Shown here piece after piece: positions 15,592-23,632 of a stretch of DNA of 64,000 nt. The stretch is taken from contig CAJYIW010000021.1 in NCBI GenBank assembly GCA_913775095.1, positions 1 through 64,000 on the forward strand, given 5' to 3'. Origin of the DNA: an uncultured Siphonobacter sp. Lineage in GTDB: Bacteria > Bacteroidota > Bacteroidia > Cytophagales > Spirosomataceae. Under the pieces are notes generated by a model. That model was not told the origin of the DNA. It saw only the letters and a program-made list of their open reading frames with translations, and ran no database searches. The position numbers and the translations under genes were made by a program. Numbering within the stretch: position 1 is the stretch's first letter; each line of letters starts with the position of its first letter.

Positions 15592-17148
15592 GTGAGCAAT
15601 GAATTAATTATCAATTCGACTCCCAAAGGTGATAGAATCGCTCTTTTGCAGGACAAAAGAATCGTTGAATATCACTTTGAAGAGTCTGAAGAGCACTTCT
15701 CTGTGGGCGATATCTACCTGGGTACCGTAAAGAAACTGGTGACCGGGCTTAATGCCGCTTTCATAGATATTGGATACGAGAAAGACGCCTTTCTTCATTA
15801 CCTCGATTTAGGCCATAATATTAACTCCCTGAATAAGTTTACCAAGGACGTTATTGCCAAACGAGTGAGTGACGGAATGCTGAATGGCTTTGAAATGGAG
15901 CCGGAAATAGACAAGCACGGTAAGATTGACAAAGTCTTAGCGAAAAATGCACCTATTCTGGTTCAGGTTGTCAAAGAACCCATTTCTACCAAAGGTCCTC
16001 GACTTTCCTGCGATATTTCGATTGCAGGCCGCTTTTTAGTGCTAGTGCCTTTTGGCCATTCGATTAACATCTCCAAGAAAATTACCAGCAAGCAGGAGCG
16101 GCAACGTCTCCACCGCCTGGTACAGGGCATTAAACCGCCCAATTTTGGAGTTATTATTCGGACTGTAGCCGAAGGAAAAGAATCCGAAGAAATTGAACTC
16201 GACCTTCGAAGCTTGCTGGCCAAGTGGGAAGCCGGGATGAAAGCCCTTCGCGATGCCAAGCCCCGGGATAAAGTCATTGGTGAAATGAGCCGGGCCACGT
16301 CGATCATGCGGGATATGCTGAACGATAACTTCGACAGCATTACGCTTGATAACAAAGAGATGTACGAAGAAGTACGCTCGTATGTTACCCAGATTGCCCC
16401 CGAAAAACAGAATATTGTCAAGTTCCATCAGGGAAAAAACAAAGTATTCGAACATTTCGGAATTGAGAAGCAGCTTAAAATGCTTTTTGGCCGCTCGGTA
16501 AGTTTGCCCGGTGGTGGGTATCTGATCATCGATCATACGGAAGCCTTACACGTCATTGATGTGAACTCCGGCAATAAATCCAATCAGGAAGAAAGCCAGG
16601 AGGACACGGCCATCAATGTCAACATGGAGGCCGCCAAAGAAATTGCCCGTCAGTTACGGCTTCGGGATATGGGTGGCATTATTGTCATTGATTTCATTGA
16701 CATGAAGAAGCCCGAAAATAAGAAGCAGATTTATGATGTGATGCGGGAAGAAATGAAGCTCGATCGTTCGAAATTCACGATTCTGCCACTGACTAAATTT
16801 GGTCTTATGCAAATTACCCGTCAGCGGGTAAGACCGGAGCTTAACATTCAGACCCAGGAGGTTTGTCCAACCTGCGGCGGAACGGGAAAGATTACAGCGA
16901 GCATCGCAGTTTCGGATATTGTGGAACAGAATCTGGACTACGTGCTGAGTAAACAAAATGAGAAAGGGCTGCGAATCATGCTTCACCCCTATCTGTATTC
17001 ATTCTTCATGAGCGGTTTCCCGTCTCGACGAATGAAATGGTGGCTGAAGTACCGCACCTGGGTTAATTTGGTTCAGGACAGCTCGCTGGGTGTAACCGAA
17101 TTCCACTTTTACAATAAATCCGGCGAGCCGATTGAGGTTCACGGATAA
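15592..17148 (+). CDS. rng: Ribonuclease E/G family endoribonuclease
   Basis: The 518-residue enzyme cleaves single-stranded A/U-rich RNA in rRNA maturation and mRNA decay. It has an N-terminal S1 domain (about residues 36-125, SVGDIYLGTVKKLVTGLNAAF), the DNase I-like catalytic region with metal-binding D323 (HVIDVNSGNK) and D367 (VIDFIDMK), and the zinc-link C425-x2-C428 (CPTCGGTG) that joins dimers. The length is RNase G-like: there is no long disordered C-terminal scaffold as in E. coli RNase E. The start is a GTG (GTGAGCAATGAA). It follows HU, the TPR gene and the COX24-like gene on the same strand. Confidence 0.95.
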   Translation: MSNELIINSTPKGDRIALLQDKRIVEYHFEESEEHFSVGDIYLGTVKKLVTGLNAAFIDIGYEKDAFLHYLDLGHNINSLNKFTKDVIAKRVSDGMLNGFEMEPEIDKHGKIDKVLAKNAPILVQVVKEPISTKGPRLSCDISIAGRFLVLVPFGHSINISKKITSKQERQRLHRLVQGIKPPNFGVIIRTVAEGKESEEIELDLRSLLAKWEAGMKALRDAKPRDKVIGEMSRATSIMRDMLNDNFDSITLDNKEMYEEVRSYVTQIAPEKQNIVKFHQGKNKVFEHFGIEKQLKMLFGRSVSLPGGGYLIIDHTEALHVIDVNSGNKSNQEESQEDTAINVNMEAAKEIARQLRLRDMGGIIVIDFIDMKKPENKKQIYDVMREEMKLDRSKFTILPLTKFGLMQITRQRVRPELNIQTQEVCPTCGGTGKITASIAVSDIVEQNLDYVLSKQNEKGLRIMLHPYLYSFFMSGFPSRRMKWWLKYRTWVNLVQDSSLGVTEFHFYNKSGEPIEVHG

Positions 17149-17163
17149 GTAAATAAAGATCAG

Positions 17164-17191
17164 AGGTCCGGAAGCAACCGCTTCCGGACCT
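17164..17191. terminator. Bidirectional terminator between rng and the J-domain-like gene
   Basis: A perfect 12-bp stem (AGGTCCGGAAGC / GCTTCCGGACCT) with an AACC loop and a T-rich run on the plus side lies 15 bases after rng and 5 bases before the stop of the convergent gene. Confidence 0.9.
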
Positions 17192-17196
17192 TTTGT

Positions 17197-18213
17197 TTAA
17201 TAGTCCCGGAGAAAACTTTTTAAATGTTCGGGATTCCGATTTCGATTCACTTCTTCCCTGAGTTGTTTAATGGTCGCTTTTAGCTTTCGGATCTCCTGTC
17301 CAAACTTGGCTTCCATCCGCTGTGGTTCGGCCACAAATCGGGCTTGAAAATCATCCTTTCTGATTTCATTCAACCGGCTTTGTAACTGATCCGCCTGCTT
17401 CTTCAAGGCCTGATTGTAACTAATCATCTCCGGCATATCGGTTAACTCCTGGGCTTCGGCATGTTCGCTCTGAAGTTTTAGTAACGCAAACCAGTTTCCC
17501 TGCTGATAGGCTTCGGTTACTTCCTGCATCAGCCTGGTTTTGTGTTCCCGCCGGGCTTCGTCCCGCTCCCGATCCGGGTGAAAAAGTTTAGCTAAGGCCA
17601 TGTATAACTTTCGCAGGGGTATCATCTCTACGGGCACGGATTCCGGCGTGAGAACCGCCTTTTTCTGTTTCTTCTTTTCTTTCTTTTCCGCCCGTTTCTG
17701 CCGTTTTTCTTCCTGTCGGGCCTGTTGTTTTCCGATCTCCTCGGCCACGTAAGCCCGAAGCTCTTCTTCTGAATGGATGGAAATGCCTTCAAAACTGATC
17801 CCGAACTGTTCCGAAAACAGTTCTTTCAATTCAGTCAGACGATCTTTTGCGGAGACCGTTTTCTGTCCCGTGTGTTCATTATAGATTTCCCGTAAATCCT
17901 CCCGGCCAAACCTTCGAATCAGTACTTCCGATTCCTGAATGATAAATTCCTGTAAAGCCGCTTTTTCGGCCTTTCGAAACGCTTTGGAATGATAGGCATC
18001 ATTGAAGCCGTGTACCCGCAATACGTGCATCTCAATGATTTCCCGCTCCAGCGGGAGAATATCTTTTGTGACCCGCTCGCGGGCCATTGCCTCCCAGGTT
18101 TCGTAGTTCCGGATCTCCTCCCGCAGCTTTTCAATGCGTTGCAGGTGCTTTTGAAAGGTATCCTGGGCTTCAGAAAGGGCTTTTTGCTCCGGTGTATGTA
18201 TCAGCTTTTCCAC
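17197..18213 (-). CDS. Coiled-coil protein with a J-domain-like segment
   Basis: The 338-residue protein is mostly charged helix. Around residues 200-235 it has LRKLYMALAKLFHPDRERDEA followed by a helix ending AYQQGNW, the helix-HPD-helix arrangement of a DnaJ domain. A Lys/Arg-rich stretch (KRAEKKEKKKQKK) precedes it, and long amphipathic helices lie on both sides. The likely role is a co-chaperone that stimulates DnaK ATPase, but only the HPD region is recognisable and the domain is degenerate. No signal peptide. It is a single-gene unit. Confidence 0.65.
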   Translation of the reverse strand: MEKLIHTPEQKALSEAQDTFQKHLQRIEKLREEIRNYETWEAMARERVTKDILPLEREIIEMHVLRVHGFNDAYHSKAFRKAEKAALQEFIIQESEVLIRRFGREDLREIYNEHTGQKTVSAKDRLTELKELFSEQFGISFEGISIHSEEELRAYVAEEIGKQQARQEEKRQKRAEKKEKKKQKKAVLTPESVPVEMIPLRKLYMALAKLFHPDRERDEARREHKTRLMQEVTEAYQQGNWFALLKLQSEHAEAQELTDMPEMISYNQALKKQADQLQSRLNEIRKDDFQARFVAEPQRMEAKFGQEIRKLKATIKQLREEVNRNRNPEHLKSFLRDY

Positions 18214-18352
18214 GACTCGATTCTTATTATTCTGCGAAATAACGCAGAGACTCCTTAATCCTTAACAAAAGGAACATTCCTAAGCCGCTCTTATTTTTCA
18301 TCTTGACGCAACAGCGTTTAGAAAATGCTTTCGACTCGCCATGTTCCGACTG

Positions 18353-18745
18353 TTATACTGGTTTTCTGAACCTACGTCCCCAGGCAACAAACAGAGCTAG
18401 TAAGGCAACGACGATATTGAAGCCGATTGAAGAACCCTCTCCTCTGGATAGATGAAAAATAACCGCACTACTCATCAAAGCGACGACTCCCAGAGCCGCC
18501 AGAGCGGTAAGCTGAGGTTTCATGCGAAGTAAACCCGGCAAGATCAGGCCCAAGCCCCCTGACAGGTCAACCAGTCCGGTTAATTTTACCCATACGGGTG
18601 ATAACTCGCCCGTCCAGGGCCACATCGCGGCTAACTCGTTCAGGGGTTTAACCCATTTCATTCCCGCCGCCCAGAGGAGGGTAATCGCTAGTAAAATTTG
18701 AATGACTGTTAGGCTCAGCTCTAGTACTTTCGTTTTTTTTTCCAT
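18353..18745 (-). CDS. DoxX family membrane protein
   Basis: The 130-residue protein has four predicted transmembrane helices (LSLTVIQILLAITLLWAAGM; VKLTGLVDLSGGLGLILPGLL; LTALAALGVVALMSSAVIFHL; GFNIVVALLALFVAWGRRF), the topology of DoxX-like proteins. Members are often linked to quinone or redox metabolism; the exact activity is not assigned. It is divergently transcribed from an HxlR regulator, with only 120 bp between the coding starts, so it is the probable target of that regulator. Confidence 0.85.
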   Translation of the reverse strand: MEKKTKVLELSLTVIQILLAITLLWAAGMKWVKPLNELAAMWPWTGELSPVWVKLTGLVDLSGGLGLILPGLLRMKPQLTALAALGVVALMSSAVIFHLSRGEGSSIGFNIVVALLALFVAWGRRFRKPV

Positions 18746-18795
18746 GATTTCATCCTTTAGAAGAAACCAAAAGTAGGAATCGTCGCTTTCCGTTT

Positions 18796-18836
18796 GATAG
18801 TACTATCCCACTGGATAGCACTATCCAATGAGATAG
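18796..18836. promoter_or_regulatory. Tandem 18-bp iterons, probable HxlR operator
   Basis: Two and a half copies of an 18-bp unit lie between doxX and the HxlR gene: GATAGTACTATCCCACTG (18796), GATAGCACTATCCAATGA (18814) and GATAGCAAC (18832). Each unit holds a palindrome; the first (GATAGTACTATC) is perfect. HxlR-family dimers bind short TAGT/ACTA-type dyads, so this is the likely operator for both divergent genes. Confidence 0.75.
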
Positions 18837-18865
18837 CAACAGCCCGGTACATTCACCCTTTTGAT

Positions 18866-19204
18866 ATGCTTAACGGAAGTCCCTGCCCTAAAACTTACTT
18901 GTCCATCAAGGATGCACTGGAAGCACTGGAAGGTCGCTGGAAATTGCTGATTTTATTTGCCCTGTCTGGAAGGCCCCGGCGGTTTAAAGAGTTATCCAGA
19001 GAAGTACAGGGCATTACCGACAAAACCCTTTCCAAAGAATTGAAAGCACTGGAACTGAATCAGTTAATTAACCGGCAAGTAAAAGATACCTTTCCACCAA
19101 CCGTAGAATATTCAATTACAGAGCACGGTCTTTCGCTGGAAAAACTAATGGATGAACTGCATTACTGGGGACTGGCTCACCGGGAGAAGATTATGGGCAA
19201 ATGA
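18866..19204 (+). CDS. HxlR family winged-helix transcriptional regulator
   Basis: From the ATG of MLNGSPCPKTYLSIKDALEALEGRWKL the protein has 112 residues, the family's usual length. The HxlR domain is clear: GRWKLLILFALSGRPRRFKELSREVQGITDKTLSKELKALE forms the winged helix, followed by PPTVEYSITEHGLSLEKLMDELHYWG. The conserved N-terminal Cys (C7) can serve as a thiol sensor in relatives such as YodB; whether it does here is inference. An upstream frame extension to 18794 would run through the operator and is rejected. Probably autoregulatory and a repressor of the divergent doxX. Confidence 0.92.
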   Translation: MLNGSPCPKTYLSIKDALEALEGRWKLLILFALSGRPRRFKELSREVQGITDKTLSKELKALELNQLINRQVKDTFPPTVEYSITEHGLSLEKLMDELHYWGLAHREKIMGK

Positions 19205-19250
19205 AGTCAATATTATTTCATCAAACATCAAGAATGACTAGAAAGGCGAA

Positions 19251-19703
19251 TCAATGATACGTTCCAATTCCTAGAAAGTCAGTAATTTCAAAACTGATAC
19301 TTTTAAATAATATACCTATGATACCATTCAAACCTACACTGACAATCATTACGTCTGAATAAGATTTTAGTGATGTATACTTCTCACTTTTCAATAAGGT
19401 CCAGAGAACAAAAGGAATGATTATCACAAAGGTTGGAACTCTGAAATAAGGACTGAATACCCATACCTGATCTTCATACCAATAACTCATGATGACTAGT
19501 AGATAGCTCACGAAAGATATTACTAACGACCAGGCAAGATTCCTTTCAGGTATGGTGTTCGTTCTGATTAGTTTGAAGGCTTCACTAATTGAGTAAGCGA
19601 CGATAATCGCTATGAACGATAGAAAAGGTATGAGGATAATTCCCACAATAGCACTGATTGATCTTTTGGAATTCGTTGGTAAGCTGGCATTCTTACTAAC
19701 CAA
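19251..19703 (-). CDS. Four-helix membrane protein, function unknown
   Basis: The 150-residue product has about four transmembrane helices (for example AIVGIILIPFLSFIAIIVAYSI, AWSLVISFVSYLLVIMSYWY, VPTFVIIIPFVLWTLL, VMIVSVGLNGIIGILF). No family is recognised. The only start in a sensible place is a TTG at 19703, 15 bases after the stop of the secreted-protein gene at 19719, suggesting a two-gene unit. Both genes are visibly more A+T-rich than their neighbours, hinting at foreign origin. Confidence 0.55.
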   Translation of the reverse strand: MVSKNASLPTNSKRSISAIVGIILIPFLSFIAIIVAYSISEAFKLIRTNTIPERNLAWSLVISFVSYLLVIMSYWYEDQVWVFSPYFRVPTFVIIIPFVLWTLLKSEKYTSLKSYSDVMIVSVGLNGIIGILFKSISFEITDFLGIGTYH

Positions 19704-19718
19704 TGATAGACTACCCTT

Positions 19719-20438
19719 TTACTTAAAATCAGACATTCCCTCTAGAAGCTCATCGAAGGTCATGACTTTATACTTAGGTTCTATATCGAAAAGTTGATCC
19801 GGCAATTTTACGGATTTCCATTCGGTAGCAACATACTGATTTATCCAGCCTATTTCTCGATCAATGAACTTCAGGGGCGTACCCGATAGATGAATGAGGG
19901 AATTGAAAATGGAAGAAAGTGGTAGTTCTACTTTTTGCGTTAAGATAGCCTCACTGGTACTATTCGTTTTCAGGTCTGCTAATTCAACTACCTCCGCTTT
20001 TACTCCCAGCTTTTTTATGGGGCGTATAGTTTTGATCATTTTATACCCTTCGTCTTTCAGTAGTATTTTCCTTTCCGCTTGTTTTTTCTGATGGTCTTCA
20101 GGAGAAGAAAACATGGCGAAATTGAAAAAGTCTGCCGTAAGAGAATCTGATACTTCCATATACAAATACACGCCTTTATTATTAAATATCTCTATATGTT
20201 TTTTGGTATCCCTGCTATTAAATCTATTTACCTGTTCTATTTCAATTCTTATGTTACTATCCTTCTTATATACGCTCATCTGCCTGACTACATAATGAGC
20301 CGGTTCCGTTTCGGTTCGACCCAGGGTGTCTACCTGATAGGTCAACACACCTTCCTTGAAATTACTCTGAGCTTGAAGCGATCCTATACTAATAAGGAAC
20401 GAAAAGGTAAGGCATTGAAACAGCTTAGTAAACAGCAT
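19719..20438 (-). CDS. Secreted protein, GLPGLI/DUF4412-like, function unknown
   Basis: The 239-residue product has a signal peptide (MLFTKLFQCLTFSFLISIGSLQAQ) and a mature part starting SNFKEGVLTYQVDTLGRTE, a layout like GLPGLI and DUF4412 periplasmic proteins (a beta-rich fold opening with GxVxY), but the diagnostic YGLPGLI-type motif is absent. It is probably periplasmic. It is the first gene of a two-gene A+T-rich unit with the membrane protein at 19251. The assignment to a family is tentative. Confidence 0.6.
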   Translation of the reverse strand: MLFTKLFQCLTFSFLISIGSLQAQSNFKEGVLTYQVDTLGRTETEPAHYVVRQMSVYKKDSNIRIEIEQVNRFNSRDTKKHIEIFNNKGVYLYMEVSDSLTADFFNFAMFSSPEDHQKKQAERKILLKDEGYKMIKTIRPIKKLGVKAEVVELADLKTNSTSEAILTQKVELPLSSIFNSLIHLSGTPLKFIDREIGWINQYVATEWKSVKLPDQLFDIEPKYKVMTFDELLEGMSDFK

Positions 20439-20609
20439 ACAGATCCAGTTAGGTTGAAGAGCCTAATATAGAGGGATTTCCAATAGTTTATCTGACAATT
20501 TCTATTTTGACCTGCGATTTCCTGCCGCTCATCCTAAAAACCTGAGCTTTTGAACTATCCCCGCTGGTACGCTTGTTTCACTCTTCAGAACTGATTGTTA
20601 ACTCTTCCC

Positions 20610-21905
20610 ATGAACAGAAGCCTTACACTGATTATAACTTTAACCGTCCTACTGGTAGTCGACTGGTACGGCTTTCAGGCCGTCAAAACGGCTACGCAGG
20701 ACGCTTCGCCCGGCTGGCAACGCTTCGCCCGGATTTTGTACTGGAGCTTTCCGGTAATGGCCTTATTTATGCTGATTACTTCCCTTACGCTGGGAAGTGA
20801 TTTTTGGGGTAAGTTCAGACTCTTACGCGGCTTTATCTTTAGTTACATCCTCATTGGGTATCTGGGAAAAATTTTCATGATTCCCTTCTTATTACTGGAC
20901 GATCTGGGTCGTGGCTTTCGCTGGATTATGGCCCATTTCAATTCGTCTTCAACCGTAGACAGCTCCCAAACGCAACAGGCCGTTATCGCTCCTGAACCGC
21001 AGGCTCAAAAAGAGACCATTACCCGAACGGAATTCTTAAGTAAGGCGGCTCTGGCGGCTTCGGCCATTCCAGCCATTGGCTTTACGTATGGCATTGTTTC
21101 GGGTGCTCACGATTATCGCATCCGGCGTATTCCTTTAGTGCTTAAAAACCTGCCCCGCGAATTCGACGGACTGCGTATTGCCCAGATCTCAGACATTCAC
21201 TCGGGCAGCTTTTTCAATAAAACGGCCGTCAAAGGCGGCATTGAAATGTTGATGGGTGAAAAACCCGATATGGTGTTCTTCACGGGTGATCTGGTTAACG
21301 ACCGGGCCATTGAAGTAAAGGACTACAAAGACGTTTTTGACAAAGTAAAAGCTCCGCTCGGCGTGTTTTCAACGCTGGGTAACCACGATTACGGGGATTA
21401 TGCCCAGTGGAATAGTATCCAGGAGAAACGCCAGAACCTTTTAGACCTCGAACGGGTACATAAGGAAATGGGTTACGATTTATTACTCGATGAACACCGG
21501 TTTCTGGAAATGAATGGCGAAAAGCTGGCCATCATTGGTATTCAAAACTGGGGCACGGGCGGTTTTGCCCAATACGGTAACTTGAAAAAAGCCATTGCCG
21601 GAACGGAAGAAGCTCCCGTGAAGCTGTTACTCTCCCACGATCCCAGTCACTGGGACGCTCAGGTTCGTACGCAATTCCCGCAGGTAGACGTCCAATTTGC
21701 GGGCCATACCCACGGCATGCAGTTTGGTGTTGAAACCAAGTACTTCCGCTGGAGTCCGGTTCAATATCGCTACAAGCAGTGGGCAGGTCTTTACGAAGAA
21801 GGTGATCAGAAATTATACGTAAACCGGGGTTACGGGTATATCGGCTATCCGGGCCGGGTAGGTATGCCGCCCGAGATTACCATTTTTGAATTGAAGAAAG
21901 GGTAA
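20610..21905 (+). CDS. Membrane-bound metallophosphoesterase
   Basis: The 431-residue product begins with three or four transmembrane helices (to about residue 105), then a charged linker and another hydrophobic stretch, and from about residue 190 a calcineurin-like phosphoesterase domain. The metal-binding motifs are in order: DIHSG, GDLVND, GNHDYGDY, LLSHDP and GHTHGMQ. The active site is probably extracytoplasmic. Relatives include YkuE/YaeI-type phosphodiesterases acting on lipid substrates such as UDP-diacylglucosamine; the substrate here is not known. The start is the ATG of MNRSLTLIITL, not the TTG five codons earlier. It is a single-gene unit. Confidence 0.92.
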   Translation: MNRSLTLIITLTVLLVVDWYGFQAVKTATQDASPGWQRFARILYWSFPVMALFMLITSLTLGSDFWGKFRLLRGFIFSYILIGYLGKIFMIPFLLLDDLGRGFRWIMAHFNSSSTVDSSQTQQAVIAPEPQAQKETITRTEFLSKAALAASAIPAIGFTYGIVSGAHDYRIRRIPLVLKNLPREFDGLRIAQISDIHSGSFFNKTAVKGGIEMLMGEKPDMVFFTGDLVNDRAIEVKDYKDVFDKVKAPLGVFSTLGNHDYGDYAQWNSIQEKRQNLLDLERVHKEMGYDLLLDEHRFLEMNGEKLAIIGIQNWGTGGFAQYGNLKKAIAGTEEAPVKLLLSHDPSHWDAQVRTQFPQVDVQFAGHTHGMQFGVETKYFRWSPVQYRYKQWAGLYEEGDQKLYVNRGYGYIGYPGRVGMPPEITIFELKKG

Positions 21906-22032
21906 TAGGGTTTTGCGTTTGGGGTTTAAAGTTATCCCTTACCCTCGCGGTATGCCTTCCGTTTATCGAACGTCAGCCATCACTGATTATATCTACCCTC
22001 ATTCAGAAATGTATCATGAGCTTTCTGATTTT

Positions 22033-22063
22033 ATAGCTGGCTTTGTGCCAGCTATTTTTTTTT
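22033..22063 (+). terminator. Terminator downstream of the metallophosphoesterase gene
   Basis: A perfect 9-bp stem (ATAGCTGGC / GCCAGCTAT) with a 5-base loop and eight following T residues lies about 125 bp beyond the stop codon. The stretch between holds the simple-sequence motif GCGTTTGGGGTT (21915), whose complement recurs at 22084 beyond the terminator. Confidence 0.8.
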
Positions 22064-22175
22064 ACGCAAAACGCTAAACACCGAACCCCAAACGCTTACA
22101 GAACATCTTTTCTAGTTAACCGTTTTATATTAGTAACACCCCTCATGATCGAGGGCTTACCTAAAAGAGAAACGT

Positions 22176-23057
22176 ATGAAAAAGCTACTCCTTGCCATTA
22201 CTTTGGTTGCCACTGGATTGAGCTCTTATGCTCAAAGTTGTTGTGAACAGGCCGATGCCGCCTGTCATGATACGAAAAAGGAAGCCATGCGTCCCGATGA
22301 CATGCAGTTGATGGCTTCGACGAAAGAGTTTCAGGCGATGCACGTGGAACCCCGGCCTTTTACTTTCACCAGTAAAGCAGGCGGTGAAATGATTAAAATG
22401 GATGCTCCCGATGGTCAGCCGGCCAGCGGGTTTTTAATTAAAGCCCAAAAACCCTCTGATAAATACCTGCTGGTGTATCAGGAATGGTGGGGCCTGAATG
22501 ATTATATCAAACAGGAAGCCGAAAAGTTCTACAACGAACTGGAAGGTCAGGTCAATGTACTGGCTCTGGATATGTACGATGGTAAAGTAGCCACCGCCCG
22601 CGAAGATGCCGGAAAATACATGAGTCAGGCGAAACCGGAACGTCTGGAGTCCATCATGAAAGCCGGAATCAATTATGGCGGAGCCAAAGCCAAATTTGCG
22701 TCCATTGGCTGGTGCTTTGGCGGAATGCTGTCTCTGAAATCGGCCATGCTGGAAGGCTCCAGGGCCGTAGGTTGTGTTATGTATTACGGCCGTCCCGAGC
22801 AGGATATTGAAAAGCTAAGAACGCTGAAAACGGACGTCATTGGCTTCTTTGGATCAAAAGACAAAGGCATTCCTCCTACGCTGGTCGAACAGTTTGAGAA
22901 AAACATGAAAATGGCGGGCAAGAAAATCGACATCAATATGTACGATGCTGATCACGCCTTTGCGAATCCCAGCAATCCGATCTACGACGAAAAGGCTACC
23001 AAAGATGCCTTTGAGAAAGCATCGGATTACCTCAAGAAAAAGCTTTTAAGTGAATAG
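22176..23057 (+). CDS. Exported dienelactone hydrolase family protein
   Basis: The 293-residue protein has a signal peptide (MKKLLLAITLVATGLSSYAQ) and an alpha/beta-hydrolase domain of the dienelactone hydrolase family. The nucleophile is Cys180 in GWCFGGM, the family's usual cysteine in place of serine; the catalytic His is in DADHAF near residue 268 and the Asp in DKGIPP. It is probably periplasmic and acts on lactones or esters, but no pathway genes are next to it. A Cys-rich N-terminal tail (QSCCEQADAACH) follows the cleavage site. The stop codon lies inside the first unit of a tandem repeat array. Confidence 0.9.
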   Translation: MKKLLLAITLVATGLSSYAQSCCEQADAACHDTKKEAMRPDDMQLMASTKEFQAMHVEPRPFTFTSKAGGEMIKMDAPDGQPASGFLIKAQKPSDKYLLVYQEWWGLNDYIKQEAEKFYNELEGQVNVLALDMYDGKVATAREDAGKYMSQAKPERLESIMKAGINYGGAKAKFASIGWCFGGMLSLKSAMLEGSRAVGCVMYYGRPEQDIEKLRTLKTDVIGFFGSKDKGIPPTLVEQFEKNMKMAGKKIDINMYDADHAFANPSNPIYDEKATKDAFEKASDYLKKKLLSE

Positions 23058-23330
23058 GGTTGAAGTTTTAAGCCAAATATAGCTGCCGTGGCTAGTGCCC
23101 CCACCAACCGTTATTCTTTGGCAAACTGGCTGGTGAGGACACCAGCCAGGGCGGGAGAGTGAATAGGTTTGATGTTTTGAGCGAAATACAGCTACCGTGG
23201 TTTGGTGTCCTCACCTACCATTATTCTTTGGCAAACTGGCTGGTGAAGACACCAGCCAGGGCGGGAGAGTAAATAGGTTTGTATAAGTCGTTGTGGCTGG
23301 TGAGGACACCAGCCACGGCGGAGGGTAATC
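23051..23330. repeat. Tandem 109-110-bp intergenic repeat, 2.5 copies
   Basis: Units start at 23051, 23160 and 23270 with TGAATAGG-like ends, and each contains TTATTCTTTGGCAAA and an inner palindrome, GGCTGGTGAGGACACCAGCC. The first starts in the last codons of the upstream gene; the third is truncated. The palindrome is a variant of the GGTTGGTG/CACCAACC family found at 39.4 and 49.4 kb. From 23331 to 23450 there is only a C-rich segment with GGGGGCTATCCA duplicated. Confidence 0.9.
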
Positions 23331-23451
23331 AAACACAAACCCCGGATTAACAGCGGGGGCTATCCAGCCGGGGGCTATCCATGATCACCCTCTCCGGGTA
23401 TACCTTCCATTTCAAAACATCTTCCCTACCTTTATGGATTTCTTTTTCAAA

Positions 23452-23516
23452 CCCTAAACCCTAAACCCTAAACCCTAAACCCTAAACCCTAAACCCTAAA
23501 CCCTAAACCCTAAACC
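23452..23516. repeat. CCCTAAA heptamer array, nine full copies
   Basis: Nine exact tandem copies of CCCTAAA plus CC occur without interruption. This heptamer is the plant-type telomere sequence, but here it is an internal simple repeat in a bacterial chromosome between two ordinary genes. It continues after 23530 as two shorter blocks separated by a GC-rich motif. Confidence 0.97.
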
Positions 23517-23573
23517 GCAGCGGCGGCCGCCCTAAACCCTAAACCGCAGCGGCGGCCGCCCTAAACCCTAAAC
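23517..23573. repeat. 29-bp repeat of a GC-rich motif plus CCCTAAA copies
   Basis: The 14-bp motif GCAGCGGCGGCCGC (containing a NotI site) occurs at 23517-23530 and 23546-23559, each followed by CCTAAACCCTAAAC. The same 14 bp occur in reverse complement at 41233-41246. Confidence 0.95.
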
Positions 23574-23632
23574 GACAATAGGGAATAAAACTGCTGTAAC
23601 TTGCGTTAGTATTTTGTAAACTAGACAATCTG

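Noticed and set aside
23452-23580. CRISPR array interpretation of the CCCTAAA and GC-rich repeats
   Set aside because: The repeats are 7-bp tandem units and a 29-bp pair with no unique spacers, and no cas genes are in the window.
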